This document shows, one piece after another, positions 53,072-61,314 of a stretch of 64,000 bases of DNA; the first letter of the stretch is position 1; each line of letters begins with the position of its first letter. The notes beneath the pieces were generated by a model. It ran no database searches. It was not told the origin of the DNA and saw only the letters and a list, made by a program, of their open reading frames with translations. The stretch is from Chryseobacterium fluminis (GTDB taxonomy: Bacteria; Bacteroidota; Bacteroidia; Flavobacteriales; Weeksellaceae), in NCBI RefSeq assembly GCF_026314945.1, contig NZ_CP111121.1:1736001-1800000 (forward strand), in the 5' to 3' direction. The position numbers and the translations under genes are program-made.

Positions 53072-55219
53072 GTGTATATAAATAAAGAAGATTTAAACGA
53101 ATTGGAATTTCCGCAATTGCTCGCGGAGATTTCTCCATTTGCATATTCTCCGAAAACAAGAGAAAAAATTCTTCACCTTCGTCCGATGGAAATTGACGAG
53201 GCAGAACTTTCATTAAAAAAGACCTCCGAATATTTATCGAGTTTTGAAAGTTCAAATGCGATTCCGTTTGATGAATATGAGGATATCGAAAGTGAGCTGA
53301 AGCTCATGCTGATCGAAAATTACCGTCTTGAAAACAGCGCTTTCATCAAAATCAAAACCATCACGGAACAGATCGGAAGACTTCAGAAGTTTTTCCCGAC
53401 CATGCCTGAAACTTTTCCTACCCTGATCCAGGATGTTTCAGTACTGGAATTCAGAAAAGAAATTATTGACAAAGTAGATAAGGTCTTTAACAGGTTTGGT
53501 GAGGTTAAAAGTGAGGCCTCCCCTATTCTGAAGGCTTTGCGGGCTGAAATTCAGATTGCCAGAAAAGCGATTCAGGAAAATTTCAACAAAGCTTTATTCA
53601 ATTACGGACAGAGTGATTTTCTGGATGATATCCGGGAAACGATTATTGATGACCAGCGCGTGCTCGCTGTAAAATCTGCTTATAAAAAAAGAGTGGCGGG
53701 AAGAGTACTTGGGCTATCAAAGACAGGTTCTATTACCTATATGCAGCCGGACAGCGTGGTAAAGCATTACTTTAAGCTTAAGGAAAGCGAGGAGGAAGAG
53801 AAAAAAGAGATTGATAAAATCCTGAGGAAATTAACTTCAGAACTGGCCGAATTCCAACCTCAGCTATGGAGGTATCAGGGGTATATTTTTGATCTTGACT
53901 TAACGAGAGCCAAGGCTAAGTTTGCAGAATTAATCAATGGAGTTTTACCGAAAATCAACCGTCACAGAACGTTAAAGCTGAGAGAAGCTTTCCATCCTCT
54001 GCTGTGGCTGAGGAATAAGGCAGAAAATAAAACGATTTTCTCGCAGACGCTGTCATTAACGGAACACAACAGGATTATCTGTATTTCCGGTCCCAATGCA
54101 GGCGGAAAGTCCATCACGCTGAAAACAGTCGGACTGCTTCAGCTGATGATACAGACAGGTATACTGGTTCCTACGCACCCGAAATCAGAGATGTTTTTCT
54201 TTGACAAGATCATGACGGATATCGGGGATAACCAATCCATTGAAAATCATCTGTCGACGTATTCATCAAGGCTGAAGAAAATGTCAGGAATTATCCGTGA
54301 ATCTGATGCCAATACACTTTTATTGATCGACGAATTTGGGACAGGTTCAGATCCTGAGCTGGGTGGCGCCCTGGCAGAAAGCTTCCTGGAGTTTTTCTAT
54401 GATAAAAAAAGTTTTGCCATCATTACAACCCACTACACCAACATTAAACTGGTGGTGGAACAGCTCCCCAATGCTGAGAATGCAGCCATGCTTTTTAACG
54501 AAGAGACCCTGGAACCGATGTATAAACTGGAAGTCGGACAGGCGGGAAGTTCATTTACTTTCGAGGTTGCCGAGAAGAATAAAATTCCGAGGTTTATCAT
54601 TCATTCTGCCAAGAAAAAGGTAGAACATGATATTGTAAATCTTGACAAAACCATCGTTAAGCTTCAGCAGGAAAAGTATGAGGTTGAGAAACTGAAGACC
54701 GATCTTGCGGAAAGAAAAGAATCGGTGGAAGATAAACGTGACAATCTGCAAAAACTGAATGAGCAGCTTCAGCAGAAGCTATTTAATTTCCAGAAATTAT
54801 ACGAGGAAGAACACCGCAAACTTCAGTTCGGAAATAAAATTGAAACCTTTATCGACAGTTATGTAAAAGGAAAGTCCAGAAAAGATGTCGTAAAAGATTT
54901 TGTGAAAATCCTGGAACAGGAAAAGTTCAGAAAAATCGGTGCTGATAAGGATGAAACCAAAAGACTGCAGGTGGTGAAAAGAAAAATCACACAACAGCTG
55001 AAAAAGGAAGAGGTCATTGAAAAGATTACGGAAACGAACGAAAAGATCGAAGAAAAACGTAAAACGGACCGGGCGGTCTGGATGAAAGTCGGCCAAAGGG
55101 TCCGTATTACCGGAAGTACCAGTGTGGGAACGATTGAAAAGATCTCCAGAAATAAAGTGATCGTGAATTACGGTACTTTTAAAACAACGATAAATGCAGA
55201 TGAACTGGAAAGGATTTAA
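53072..55219 (+). CDS. mutS2: MutS2-like DNA-binding ATPase, lacking a Smr domain
   Basis: A 715-residue MutS2-family protein starting at a GTG. The N-terminal lever (DLNELEFPQLLAEISPFAYSPKTREKI) and core lead to the ATPase: ISGPNAGGKSITLKTVGLLQLM (Walker A) near residue 345, TLLLIDEFGTGSDPELGGALAESFLEFF (Walker B and signature) and AIITTHYTNIK. A long coiled coil follows (about 510-640), then a KOW-like end VGQRVRITGSTSVGTIEKISRNKVIVNYGTFKTTI. The Smr endonuclease domain of Bacillus-type MutS2 is missing. MutS2 proteins act on recombination intermediates or stalled ribosomes. Confidence 0.93.
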   Translation: MYINKEDLNELEFPQLLAEISPFAYSPKTREKILHLRPMEIDEAELSLKKTSEYLSSFESSNAIPFDEYEDIESELKLMLIENYRLENSAFIKIKTITEQIGRLQKFFPTMPETFPTLIQDVSVLEFRKEIIDKVDKVFNRFGEVKSEASPILKALRAEIQIARKAIQENFNKALFNYGQSDFLDDIRETIIDDQRVLAVKSAYKKRVAGRVLGLSKTGSITYMQPDSVVKHYFKLKESEEEEKKEIDKILRKLTSELAEFQPQLWRYQGYIFDLDLTRAKAKFAELINGVLPKINRHRTLKLREAFHPLLWLRNKAENKTIFSQTLSLTEHNRIICISGPNAGGKSITLKTVGLLQLMIQTGILVPTHPKSEMFFFDKIMTDIGDNQSIENHLSTYSSRLKKMSGIIRESDANTLLLIDEFGTGSDPELGGALAESFLEFFYDKKSFAIITTHYTNIKLVVEQLPNAENAAMLFNEETLEPMYKLEVGQAGSSFTFEVAEKNKIPRFIIHSAKKKVEHDIVNLDKTIVKLQQEKYEVEKLKTDLAERKESVEDKRDNLQKLNEQLQQKLFNFQKLYEEEHRKLQFGNKIETFIDSYVKGKSRKDVVKDFVKILEQEKFRKIGADKDETKRLQVVKRKITQQLKKEEVIEKITETNEKIEEKRKTDRAVWMKVGQRVRITGSTSVGTIEKISRNKVIVNYGTFKTTINADELERI

Positions 55220-55275
55220 TTTGAAAATGGATTCATTTGAGAATTTGAAAATGATTTTCATTTCATACATAGAAA

Positions 55276-55305
55276 GAGAGTGTTCATTGTTGGGCACTCT
55301 CTTTT
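55276..55305 (+). terminator. mutS2 terminator
   Basis: Stem GAGAGTG (55276-55282) and CACTCTC (55295-55301) with a 12-nt loop, then TTTTA. Confidence 0.75.
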
Positions 55306-55437
55306 ATATTGGATTGCATAATAAACTTTATCTGTGTAGTATTGTTATAATTTGTAAGTGTATAGCACGATGTTTATCTCTTAGTTTGTGAAACTTTTAT
55401 TCTTATTACATTAAAGCTGTTTAAACTTTTCTATTAT

Positions 55438-55569
55438 CACAAAGGAGATCCGAAAGCTTTCTAAACACTTAAGTTAATTTAAGTAATATACTTTACGCAA
55501 AAGAAGTACACGTAAGTTTTTTGAAAATCTTTGATTTCACCTCATGTGAACTTAATTCTGCGGTATTTT
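55438..55569. repeat. Diverged direct repeat, copy 1
   Basis: About 132 bp sharing blocks with copy 2: CACAAAGGA, TAAACACTTAAGTT, TTTAAGTAATATACTTT, AAGAAGTACA and CTTAATTCTG. It does not code for protein in either strand. Resembles dispersed CACAAAG-type repeats of Bacteroidota chromosomes. Confidence 0.75.
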
Positions 55570-55660
55570 TTTAAACTTCCTAAAGTGTACTTAAGTGTGA
55601 GACAGTAAGTACCACACACCGCTACCGCACGAATCCTTTCGTGTGGTTGTCTGTAGTAAA

Positions 55661-55796
55661 CCACAAAGGAAATCCAAGAGATTTGTAAACACTTAAGTTT
55701 ATTTAAGTAATATACTTTGCGCAGAAGAAGTACATTGAAGTCTTGTTAAAAATCTTCTCATTTTCTTCTGAAGCACACTTAATTCTGTGGTATTCT
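55661..55796. repeat. Diverged direct repeat, copy 2
   Basis: Same order of shared blocks as copy 1, roughly 80 percent alike by eye. The start-to-start distance is about 223 bp. Confidence 0.75.
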
Positions 55797-56055
55797 CTTC
55801 ACCGAAATAGTCCTTAACGAATGTTTCCGCCACTGGCACCAGTTTTCAGCCGTTTATAATGATCTGAATTATTTTTACCAAGTCAAACTTCGTAGAAAAT
55901 CCTTTTTTTCCTCTGCTTAGATGGTAAAATCCATTTCTCTATTTTATCTTTGCTGATGATTTCCAGATTGTTAGTCTTTTACATTGCAATCTAAAATTAC
56001 TAATTTTATCGGAACTCTTTTTTCCTGAATAAGTTTAAACAACTTCATATTAAGC
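55797..56055. other. Rest of the 836-bp mutS2 to ABC-unit spacer
   Basis: No open frame or hairpin recognised. The part between the two repeat copies (55570-55660) includes GTGTGGT/ACCACAC complementary words that could pair. Confidence 0.4.
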
Positions 56056-56334
56056 ATGATTAAAAATTGTAAGATTTTGTGGATTTTCTATTTAAAATTA
56101 TTAATCCCAACGGTTATCTTTTCTCTCATGATCTCAGCACAGCTGGGCTTTAGTGCTCATCATTTCGGATTATGCTTTTCTGTCTTTTTTCCGGTCTCTC
56201 AATATTTGATTTATGAACTGAGATTAAAACAGGAATATTATTTTTATGCTAACTTTGGGTTTTCAAGATCTTTTCTGTGGATTTTCACGCTCTCAGTAAG
56301 CTTAACCGTAAATATGCTGACAAAATTTTTATGA
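56056..56334 (+). CDS. Small membrane protein linked to an ABC ATPase
   Basis: A 92-residue protein with three hydrophobic stretches (about 6-27, 32-53 and 72-90). It is not a full ABC permease; a homodimer or higher oligomer would be needed to form a pathway. Its stop overlaps the start of the ATPase gene (ATGA), so they are translationally coupled. The family is not recognised. Its substrate is unknown. Confidence 0.65.
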   Translation: MIKNCKILWIFYLKLLIPTVIFSLMISAQLGFSAHHFGLCFSVFFPVSQYLIYELRLKQEYYFYANFGFSRSFLWIFTLSVSLTVNMLTKFL

Positions 56335-56993
56335 ACAGATTACATGTAGACAGCGTCAATAAATCGTTTAAAGGGAAAAAAATTTTACAGGATATTTATT
56401 TAAGCTGTGAAACAGGGAAAATTGTCGGACTTCTGGGGATTAACGGCGCCGGGAAATCGACTCTTCTGAACATCATTTTCGGAACACTAAAAGGTGATTC
56501 ACAGTTTATACGGATCAATGATAAAGTTCTCCAAAATCAAATGGACAGAAAAGGAAATATGGCCTATTTGCCCCAGTATTCTTTTATTCCAAAAGGCATT
56601 AAAATCAGAAAACTTATTTCTCTTTTCTGCAATAAAGAGGACACAGAAAAACTGCTGCAGCTGAGCATTATTAAACCATTTCTTAGTGAAAGGGCAAAAA
56701 ATCTTTCCGGTGGAGAAAAAAGAATGATTGAAATTCTTCTCCTGATCTACTCTGATTCAAAGTTTATTCTGCTTGATGAGCCTTTCAGCGCTTTATCTCC
56801 TAAGATGACGGACGAAATTCAAAGGCATATTCGCCGACAATCTGAGAAAAAGGGAATTATTATTTCCGATCACCATTATCAGGAAGTTCTGGATATTTCG
56901 GATGATATTTATTTACTTTCGGATACTTTTTTAAAACAAATTAAAGATTTAAAGGAATTACAACAGTATAATTATCTGCCGAAAAGCATTTAA
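56331..56993 (+). CDS. ABC transporter ATP-binding protein
   Basis: A 220-residue ABC ATPase from the ATG at 56331. Walker A GINGAGKST is at about residues 36-44, the signature LSGGEKRM near 122, Walker B FILLDEPFS near 145, and switch His in ISDHHYQEV. It is short and has no permease domain. The longer frame from 56277 lies inside the upstream membrane-protein gene. Coupled with the 92-residue membrane protein, this is a compact ABC-2-like unit; the substrate cannot be inferred. Confidence 0.9.
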   Translation: MNRLHVDSVNKSFKGKKILQDIYLSCETGKIVGLLGINGAGKSTLLNIIFGTLKGDSQFIRINDKVLQNQMDRKGNMAYLPQYSFIPKGIKIRKLISLFCNKEDTEKLLQLSIIKPFLSERAKNLSGGEKRMIEILLLIYSDSKFILLDEPFSALSPKMTDEIQRHIRRQSEKKGIIISDHHYQEVLDISDDIYLLSDTFLKQIKDLKELQQYNYLPKSI

Positions 56994-57023
56994 TTTATAT
57001 ATTTGAAGACCGAAAAATTTTTC

Positions 57024-57824
57024 ATGATGATTTCCGTACACAAAGCTTTTTATATATCCGTTTTCAGTCTGTTCTCTTTGGGTTTTGCAAAAGGACAGAA
57101 TAAAGTACCTTTTGGGGTGGTAAAAGCCGAGGAAGGATATGCTATGGTGCGCGTACCAATGGACAATTACCGAAAAATCATCGATAAAATCCGGATGAAG
57201 ACGGGGGATGTATTTGTTTATGTAAAGCCGGCTCCGGGGGAAACCGAATGGATCTGGATTAAATATCCTGAAAAAGAAGATACTGAAAAGCCTTTTGTAA
57301 GATACGACAGCATTACGAAAGAAGGAATGGTGAATAAAAACCGCGTGGTTTTTGTAGATCAGCTGCCGCCTTTCACCCCATCGAAGTCTAAGAACGGAAA
57401 ATCGCTTATTTTCACCGATGATACGAATCCAAAAATTCCGGGAAACCAAAGAACAAAGGTCATTATTGATATTTATCCGTCGTATGCAAAAATTAAAAAA
57501 CAGGAAAAAGATGCCGACGGAAATATTGTTAAACTCGATAAGGTAAAGCCCTGGGGAATCGGTAAAGAGCTTCCCGAAGATTTAACCGAGATTAAATCTG
57601 TACGGGTACAGCAGCCGGGAAGAGGTTCTGTATTTGTAAGGGATGCCATTAAAAATATGTTTCAGCCCACTATGGATTTTAATAATGTCGGGGTAACAGC
57701 GATCGACAATGATCATATTTTTCTTTATATGACCAACGGGTCCGGTGAAAACAGATATACCACCATCTGGACGATAAAACAAGGCCGCGTAGAAAGCCAG
57801 ATCATTTATAAAAACCTGGAATAA
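57024..57824 (+). CDS. Secreted protein of unknown function
   Basis: About 266 residues from the ATG at 57024 (57027 is also possible; a TTG seven codons earlier is less likely). The signal peptide ends SLGFAKGQ. The mature part contains GVVKAEEGYAMVRVPMDNYRKII, EWIWIKYPEKED, KVIIDIYPSYAKIKKQEKDADGNIV and RGSVFVRDAIKNMF, beta-rich and without recognised motifs. It follows the ABC ATPase by 30 nt, so co-transcription is possible. Confidence 0.7.
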   Translation: MMISVHKAFYISVFSLFSLGFAKGQNKVPFGVVKAEEGYAMVRVPMDNYRKIIDKIRMKTGDVFVYVKPAPGETEWIWIKYPEKEDTEKPFVRYDSITKEGMVNKNRVVFVDQLPPFTPSKSKNGKSLIFTDDTNPKIPGNQRTKVIIDIYPSYAKIKKQEKDADGNIVKLDKVKPWGIGKELPEDLTEIKSVRVQQPGRGSVFVRDAIKNMFQPTMDFNNVGVTAIDNDHIFLYMTNGSGENRYTTIWTIKQGRVESQIIYKNLE

Positions 57825-57849
57825 TTACTCTTTTATTCCTTATTATCCT

Positions 57850-57857
57850 TATTTTTG
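57850..57857 (+). promoter_or_regulatory. -7 box upstream of the cobalamin riboswitch
   Basis: TATTTTTG, 22 nt before the riboswitch region. It gives the riboswitch transcript its own promoter, separate from the upstream gene. Confidence 0.5.
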
Positions 57858-57879
57858 CAGCCGAAAAGCAATTTCTGGC

Positions 57880-58066
57880 GGCTTTGCAGTCTCCAGAACA
57901 TACTTTTCAGAAAATGGTTCTGCTTAACTGCAGATTAACAGGGAATCGTGTGAAAATCACGAACTGTCGCGCAACTGTAAGTAACTAATGTCTTTATCAC
58001 AAGTCCACTGTTTCGTAAAGCGGGATGGGAAGGAGATGAGGATGTTACAAGTCAGGAGACCTGCCT
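57880..58066 (+). ncRNA. Cobalamin (B12) riboswitch
   Basis: The conserved elements occur in order: AACAGGGAA (57937-57945), GCAACTGTAA (57971-57980), CCACTG (58005-58010), GGGAAGG (58027-58033) and the full B12 box AGTCAGGAGACCTGCC (58050-58065). The 5' arm GCAGTCTCC (57886-57894) pairs with the B12-box end to close stem P1. Downstream, TCAGGAA (58122-58128) and TTCCTGA (58135-58141) form a hairpin followed by T-rich sequence; TCCTGA can also pair with TCAGGA in the B12 box, a possible switch. The next gene on this strand is the thioesterase. Confidence 0.92.
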
Positions 58067-58192
58067 TTTTCTTTAAACAAAAAACTTTCGCGATTTGAAG
58101 TTTATTGATCTGATAGAGGTGTCAGGAATTTCTGTTCCTGATCTTATTCTGTTGTTTTAATAAAGTTCATTTTGCATTAATTATAATGAAAT

Positions 58193-58576
58193 ATGACTAC
58201 AGAAGAAAGAATTGAAGCATCTGAAACCCGAATTTTTAAGGCTGTTTTTCCAAACACGACCAATCATTATGATACGCTTTTCGGAGGTACCGCAATGCAG
58301 CTGATGGATGAGGTAGCGTTTATTACAGCGACCCGTTTTGCGAGAAAAAGAGTGGTTACCGTGAGTAGCGATAAAATAGACTTTAACAGACCCATTCCTG
58401 CCGGAACGATCGTTGAACTGATCGGACGGGTATCCCATGTCGGAAAAACGAGTATGAAAGTAAATGTAGAAATCTATACCGAACAGATGTACTCTTATGA
58501 ACGGGAAAGAGCCATTGTCGGAGATTTTACTTTTGTCGCCATTGATGAATTTAAAAAGCCTATTCAGATTTTATAA
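58193..58576 (+). CDS. Acyl-CoA thioesterase (hotdog fold, YciA-like)
   Basis: A 127-residue hotdog thioesterase. FPNTTNHYDTLFGGTAMQLMDEVAFITATRFARKRVVTVSSDKIDFNRPIPAGTIVELIGRV carries the conserved Asn, the FGG-x3-MDE helix and the substrate-strand region of YciA-type acyl-CoA thioesterases. It is the first gene after the cobalamin riboswitch (127 nt), an unusual target. A weaker -7-like box TCATTTTG (58167-58174) may allow expression independent of the riboswitch. Confidence 0.92.
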   Translation: MTTEERIEASETRIFKAVFPNTTNHYDTLFGGTAMQLMDEVAFITATRFARKRVVTVSSDKIDFNRPIPAGTIVELIGRVSHVGKTSMKVNVEIYTEQMYSYERERAIVGDFTFVAIDEFKKPIQIL

Positions 58577-58582
58577 AAAAAG

Positions 58583-58607
58583 CTCGGGCGGCCGACGGCC
58601 GCCCGAG
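58583..58607 (+). terminator. Thioesterase terminator
   Basis: Perfect GC-rich stem CTCGGGCGGCC/GGCCGCCCGAG with loop GAC, 6 nt after the stop codon. The T-tail is weak (TTCTTATT). Confidence 0.8.
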
Positions 58608-58618
58608 TTCTTATTCTG

Positions 58619-58671
58619 AACTATTTTGTGGGTTTCGGCGGGCGAAGCCCGCTGAAACCCACAAAATAGTT
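58619..58671. repeat. 25-bp inverted repeat between convergent genes
   Basis: Arms 58619-58643 and 58647-58671 match at 24 of 25 positions, loop GAA. The core GGGTTTCGGCGGGC/GCCCGCTGAAACCC resembles the 3687-3733 hairpin. Its right arm runs into the stop codon of the WG-repeat gene. It may act as a terminator for that gene. Confidence 0.85.
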
Positions 58672-59848
58672 AATTTTTAAAAAATTCTATTCCGTTTTCC
58701 CCGACAAAACCTCTCTTATGATCCTCAGTCACCACGTCAAAAAGGCCGAAGTTCCAGCGGTCGCTTACTCTGATAGGTCCTGCAGCTTTTACGTCTCTGT
58801 ATTTAGGAGGGATAATGTCATAAACCGTGCTGAAAACGACAATGCCTTTCTTACCTTCTTTCTGTAAAATGTATACGTTATTTTTTACGTCAAAATAGAT
58901 ATTGTCATAGATGACTTCGGCCTTAATCTTTCTGCTGTTATTGATAATTCCGTATTTCCCGTCCTTTTTGACCTTCAGGGCAATCCCACCCTTATCATTG
59001 GAGAAAAAAGTCATTTCGTCATACACCGGTTCTGATATTATTTTACCGTCAACAGTACTGTAAGCTCCTATTTTCTTATCCTCTTCAACAAGAATCATCC
59101 CATTTCTTTTATAGGAAGTATCGACGAAATTGTACTTTTTATTCAGGACTCTGATTAGGCTGTCGACATCAATATTTGAGGCTACTTTATTTTTACCACC
59201 GATGGTATAGCTTCTTGAAGTACCGGAAGCGCTGGGAGGACCGGGACTTCCAAGACCATAGATATCTACATCAGAAAAAGTTATCCGTTCTGCTCCATCA
59301 ATAGCTGTCCATTTAAAATCTTTAGTATCATTGTCTGCAGAAGGAACTACCCGATCGTATTGTACCGGAATCAGTATTTTTCCTTTACTGTTGATGAGGC
59401 CTGCTTTATGGTCTTTTTTAACGACGTAACTTCTGTTAAAAGACAGGAATATGTCATCATACAGGCAATCAATAATTTTTTTACCTTGATATACCAATCC
59501 CATTTTGGAATTTTTGAAGATATAGACATAGTCATTTTGATATTCATCCACCTTTACAGAATCCGCTGTTTCCTTATCCGGCAGAAATATTTTCCCTGCA
59601 TGATCGGTAACGACAAAGCCTTTATCGGTCTTAAACACAAATCTGGAAGTGGGTGCAATACTGCTGTACACCATTTTTTTAAACTCAGAGGCAAAAGGTT
59701 TTACTTTAATGACGCCCAGTGTATCACTTAATCCCCATAATTTCCCGTCCCGATAAGGAATGGCAATTTCATTATTTTTCTGAGCGTATAATTTTGCATT
59801 AAATACAAAGACAATGATGAGCAATATTTTAATTGGTACCATTAGCAT
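58670..59848 (-). CDS. Secreted WG-repeat protein
   Basis: A 392-residue protein (start at the first or third codon) with a signal peptide ending KLYAQ. The mature part has repeated units around GL(I/V/W)-G-K/D-x-I-P-x-x-Y-D: DGKLWGLSDTLGVIKVKP, HKAGLINSKGKILIPVQYDRV, KKIGAYSTVDGKIISEPVYDEM, GKYGIINNSRKIKAEVIYDNI, KKGIVVFSTVYDIIPPKYRDV. WG-repeat proteins are common in Bacteroidota and of unknown role. It is third in a minus-strand operon, 10 nt after the HD gene. Confidence 0.85.
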   Translation of the reverse strand: MLMVPIKILLIIVFVFNAKLYAQKNNEIAIPYRDGKLWGLSDTLGVIKVKPFASEFKKMVYSSIAPTSRFVFKTDKGFVVTDHAGKIFLPDKETADSVKVDEYQNDYVYIFKNSKMGLVYQGKKIIDCLYDDIFLSFNRSYVVKKDHKAGLINSKGKILIPVQYDRVVPSADNDTKDFKWTAIDGAERITFSDVDIYGLGSPGPPSASGTSRSYTIGGKNKVASNIDVDSLIRVLNKKYNFVDTSYKRNGMILVEEDKKIGAYSTVDGKIISEPVYDEMTFFSNDKGGIALKVKKDGKYGIINNSRKIKAEVIYDNIYFDVKNNVYILQKEGKKGIVVFSTVYDIIPPKYRDVKAAGPIRVSDRWNFGLFDVVTEDHKRGFVGENGIEFFKN

Positions 59849-59858
59849 TTTTTTGTTT

Positions 59859-60449
59859 TTATCTTAAAACTTTTTCAGAATCAAGATTAAAATTGAGCAA
59901 TATCCGGAAGGCCTCACCCATTTCATCTGAAGCCCTGCTGATCGCGTTTTCCAGCATATTTCTGATTTGTTTTTCAGTCACTCCGGCTTCCGTCCAGCTT
60001 TTTCCTGAAGTGTGGGAGTTCAAAATAAATGGCATGATTCTGTCGATGGCGCACGCAAAAACAGCATCAGGGGTCTGCTCTTCTTCAAATTCCAGCCACA
60101 TATTAAAAAACTCCGTGCTTAAAGGTTCGTCCAGAATCCCGAAAATCTTTTGGGCTGAAATTTTTTCGCGTTCAAATTTTCCAACCATGGCTGCTTCATC
60201 AAATAAAAAAGTATCTCCCGCTTCAATTTCAACCAGATCGTGAATGGAAAGCATTCTGATTACCCGTAACAGATCAATATCCGCTCTGCTTTTCGCATAG
60301 GGAAACAGAATCTGGGCCAGGATAATAATCTGCCACGAATGTTCTGCTGTATTTTCTCTTCGGCAATCATCGGCATTGTAATTTCTTCGCTGTACATTTT
60401 TCAGGGCATCCACTGCCAGTATAAAATCAATCTCCTTTTGTATTTTCAT
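59859..60449 (-). CDS. HD-domain phosphohydrolase (HDDC2/YfbR-like)
   Basis: A 196-residue metal-dependent phosphohydrolase. The metal ligands are visible in RRENTAEHSWQIIILAQIL (His), LSIHDLVEIEAGDTF (HD pair) and FACAIDRIMPF (late Asp). The order and spacing match the HDDC2/YfbR group, which are 5'-deoxynucleotidases. It overlaps the upstream gene by 23 nt, so the pair is co-transcribed. Confidence 0.92.
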   Translation of the reverse strand: MKIQKEIDFILAVDALKNVQRRNYNADDCRRENTAEHSWQIIILAQILFPYAKSRADIDLLRVIRMLSIHDLVEIEAGDTFLFDEAAMVGKFEREKISAQKIFGILDEPLSTEFFNMWLEFEEEQTPDAVFACAIDRIMPFILNSHTSGKSWTEAGVTEKQIRNMLENAISRASDEMGEAFRILLNFNLDSEKVLR

Positions 60450-61131
60450 TTTCTTTATAATATTCGCTTATCGGATACACTTTGATATTGGTAATCCATT
60501 GATCATTAATAAATTCTTTTTTCGTCACTTTTACTTTGTCATCTCCTGTGGCGTCTTCTTCAAGCTCGTAGACTTTAAAGAGACCTCTTTGCGGAAGCAC
60601 GGTATATTCTGTGGTCAGGTGCCAGCAGCATCCTGACTTGGAATAAGTAACCAGCCTTTTTCTTTCCGGATCGGTGTTAAACATTCCCAGATTTTCATGA
60701 GCGAGCGCAGTTAATTCTTCGCTGGGAACCAATTTATTTCTGGTCCTGTTAAAAACGTACACATCATAGGACGGTCCGCCATAGCCACTTTCATTTCCGT
60801 TTCTGATGGCCAGGTCTTCTGTCCCGTCAAAATTAAAATCATCAAAAATCAACGGACTCTGCTCATTATATAACTGTATAATATTGGCTGTGGGCATCTG
60901 ATCTTTATTCAGATAAAAGTTTAAATCATCAGAATGTAATGTCTGGATTTTTTTTTCGCTTTTTTTATCAGTCAAATCGATAACTGCCTTTCCACCGCAT
61001 TCTTCCCCTTCACAGTGCTCAACATTTATTTTGATTCCATACTTCTGTGATGCATCTTTTAATTCGAATGTATGCTGAGAGAAACACAAATTTCCCAAAA
61101 GGATCATTGGAAATATAAATTTACAGTTCAT
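60427..61131 (-). CDS. Secreted XAC2610-like protein
   Basis: A 234-residue protein with a signal peptide (ending LCFSQ). The segment NEQSPLIFDDFNFDGTEDLAIRNGNESGYGGPSYDVYVFN has the FG-GAP-like calcium-site pattern DFNFDGTEDL found in XAC2610-related proteins. Four Cys (VEHCEGEECGG and SKSGCCWHL) may form disulfides. Its 3' end overlaps the HD gene. Function unknown. Confidence 0.8.
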   Translation of the reverse strand: MNCKFIFPMILLGNLCFSQHTFELKDASQKYGIKINVEHCEGEECGGKAVIDLTDKKSEKKIQTLHSDDLNFYLNKDQMPTANIIQLYNEQSPLIFDDFNFDGTEDLAIRNGNESGYGGPSYDVYVFNRTRNKLVPSEELTALAHENLGMFNTDPERKRLVTYSKSGCCWHLTTEYTVLPQRGLFKVYELEEDATGDDKVKVTKKEFINDQWITNIKVYPISEYYKENENTKGD

Positions 61132-61314
61132 CTTAAATTATGTTTATTCTGAAAAATCTCACCGAAACGGCTTAATAAAATTTCAGTCAAAAGTACAAAA
61201 ATTTACAAATTTCTGGTTCATATTGCTACCGCGTCTACCTATTAAAAATTCAATATAAAATTTAATAAATTGATTTAAAGGTATTTAAATATAAATTATA
61301 AAAATTTACACTAC

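Noticed and set aside
53072..55219. Truncated mutS2 because of the missing Smr domain
   Set aside because: The protein ends in a complete KOW-like segment, and Bacteroidota homologues of about this length without Smr are common, so I treat it as full length.
56331..56993. ABC ATPase as exporter of the graspetides
   Set aside because: It is more than 10 kb away, has its own membrane partner and lacks a peptidase domain; nothing ties it to the precursors.
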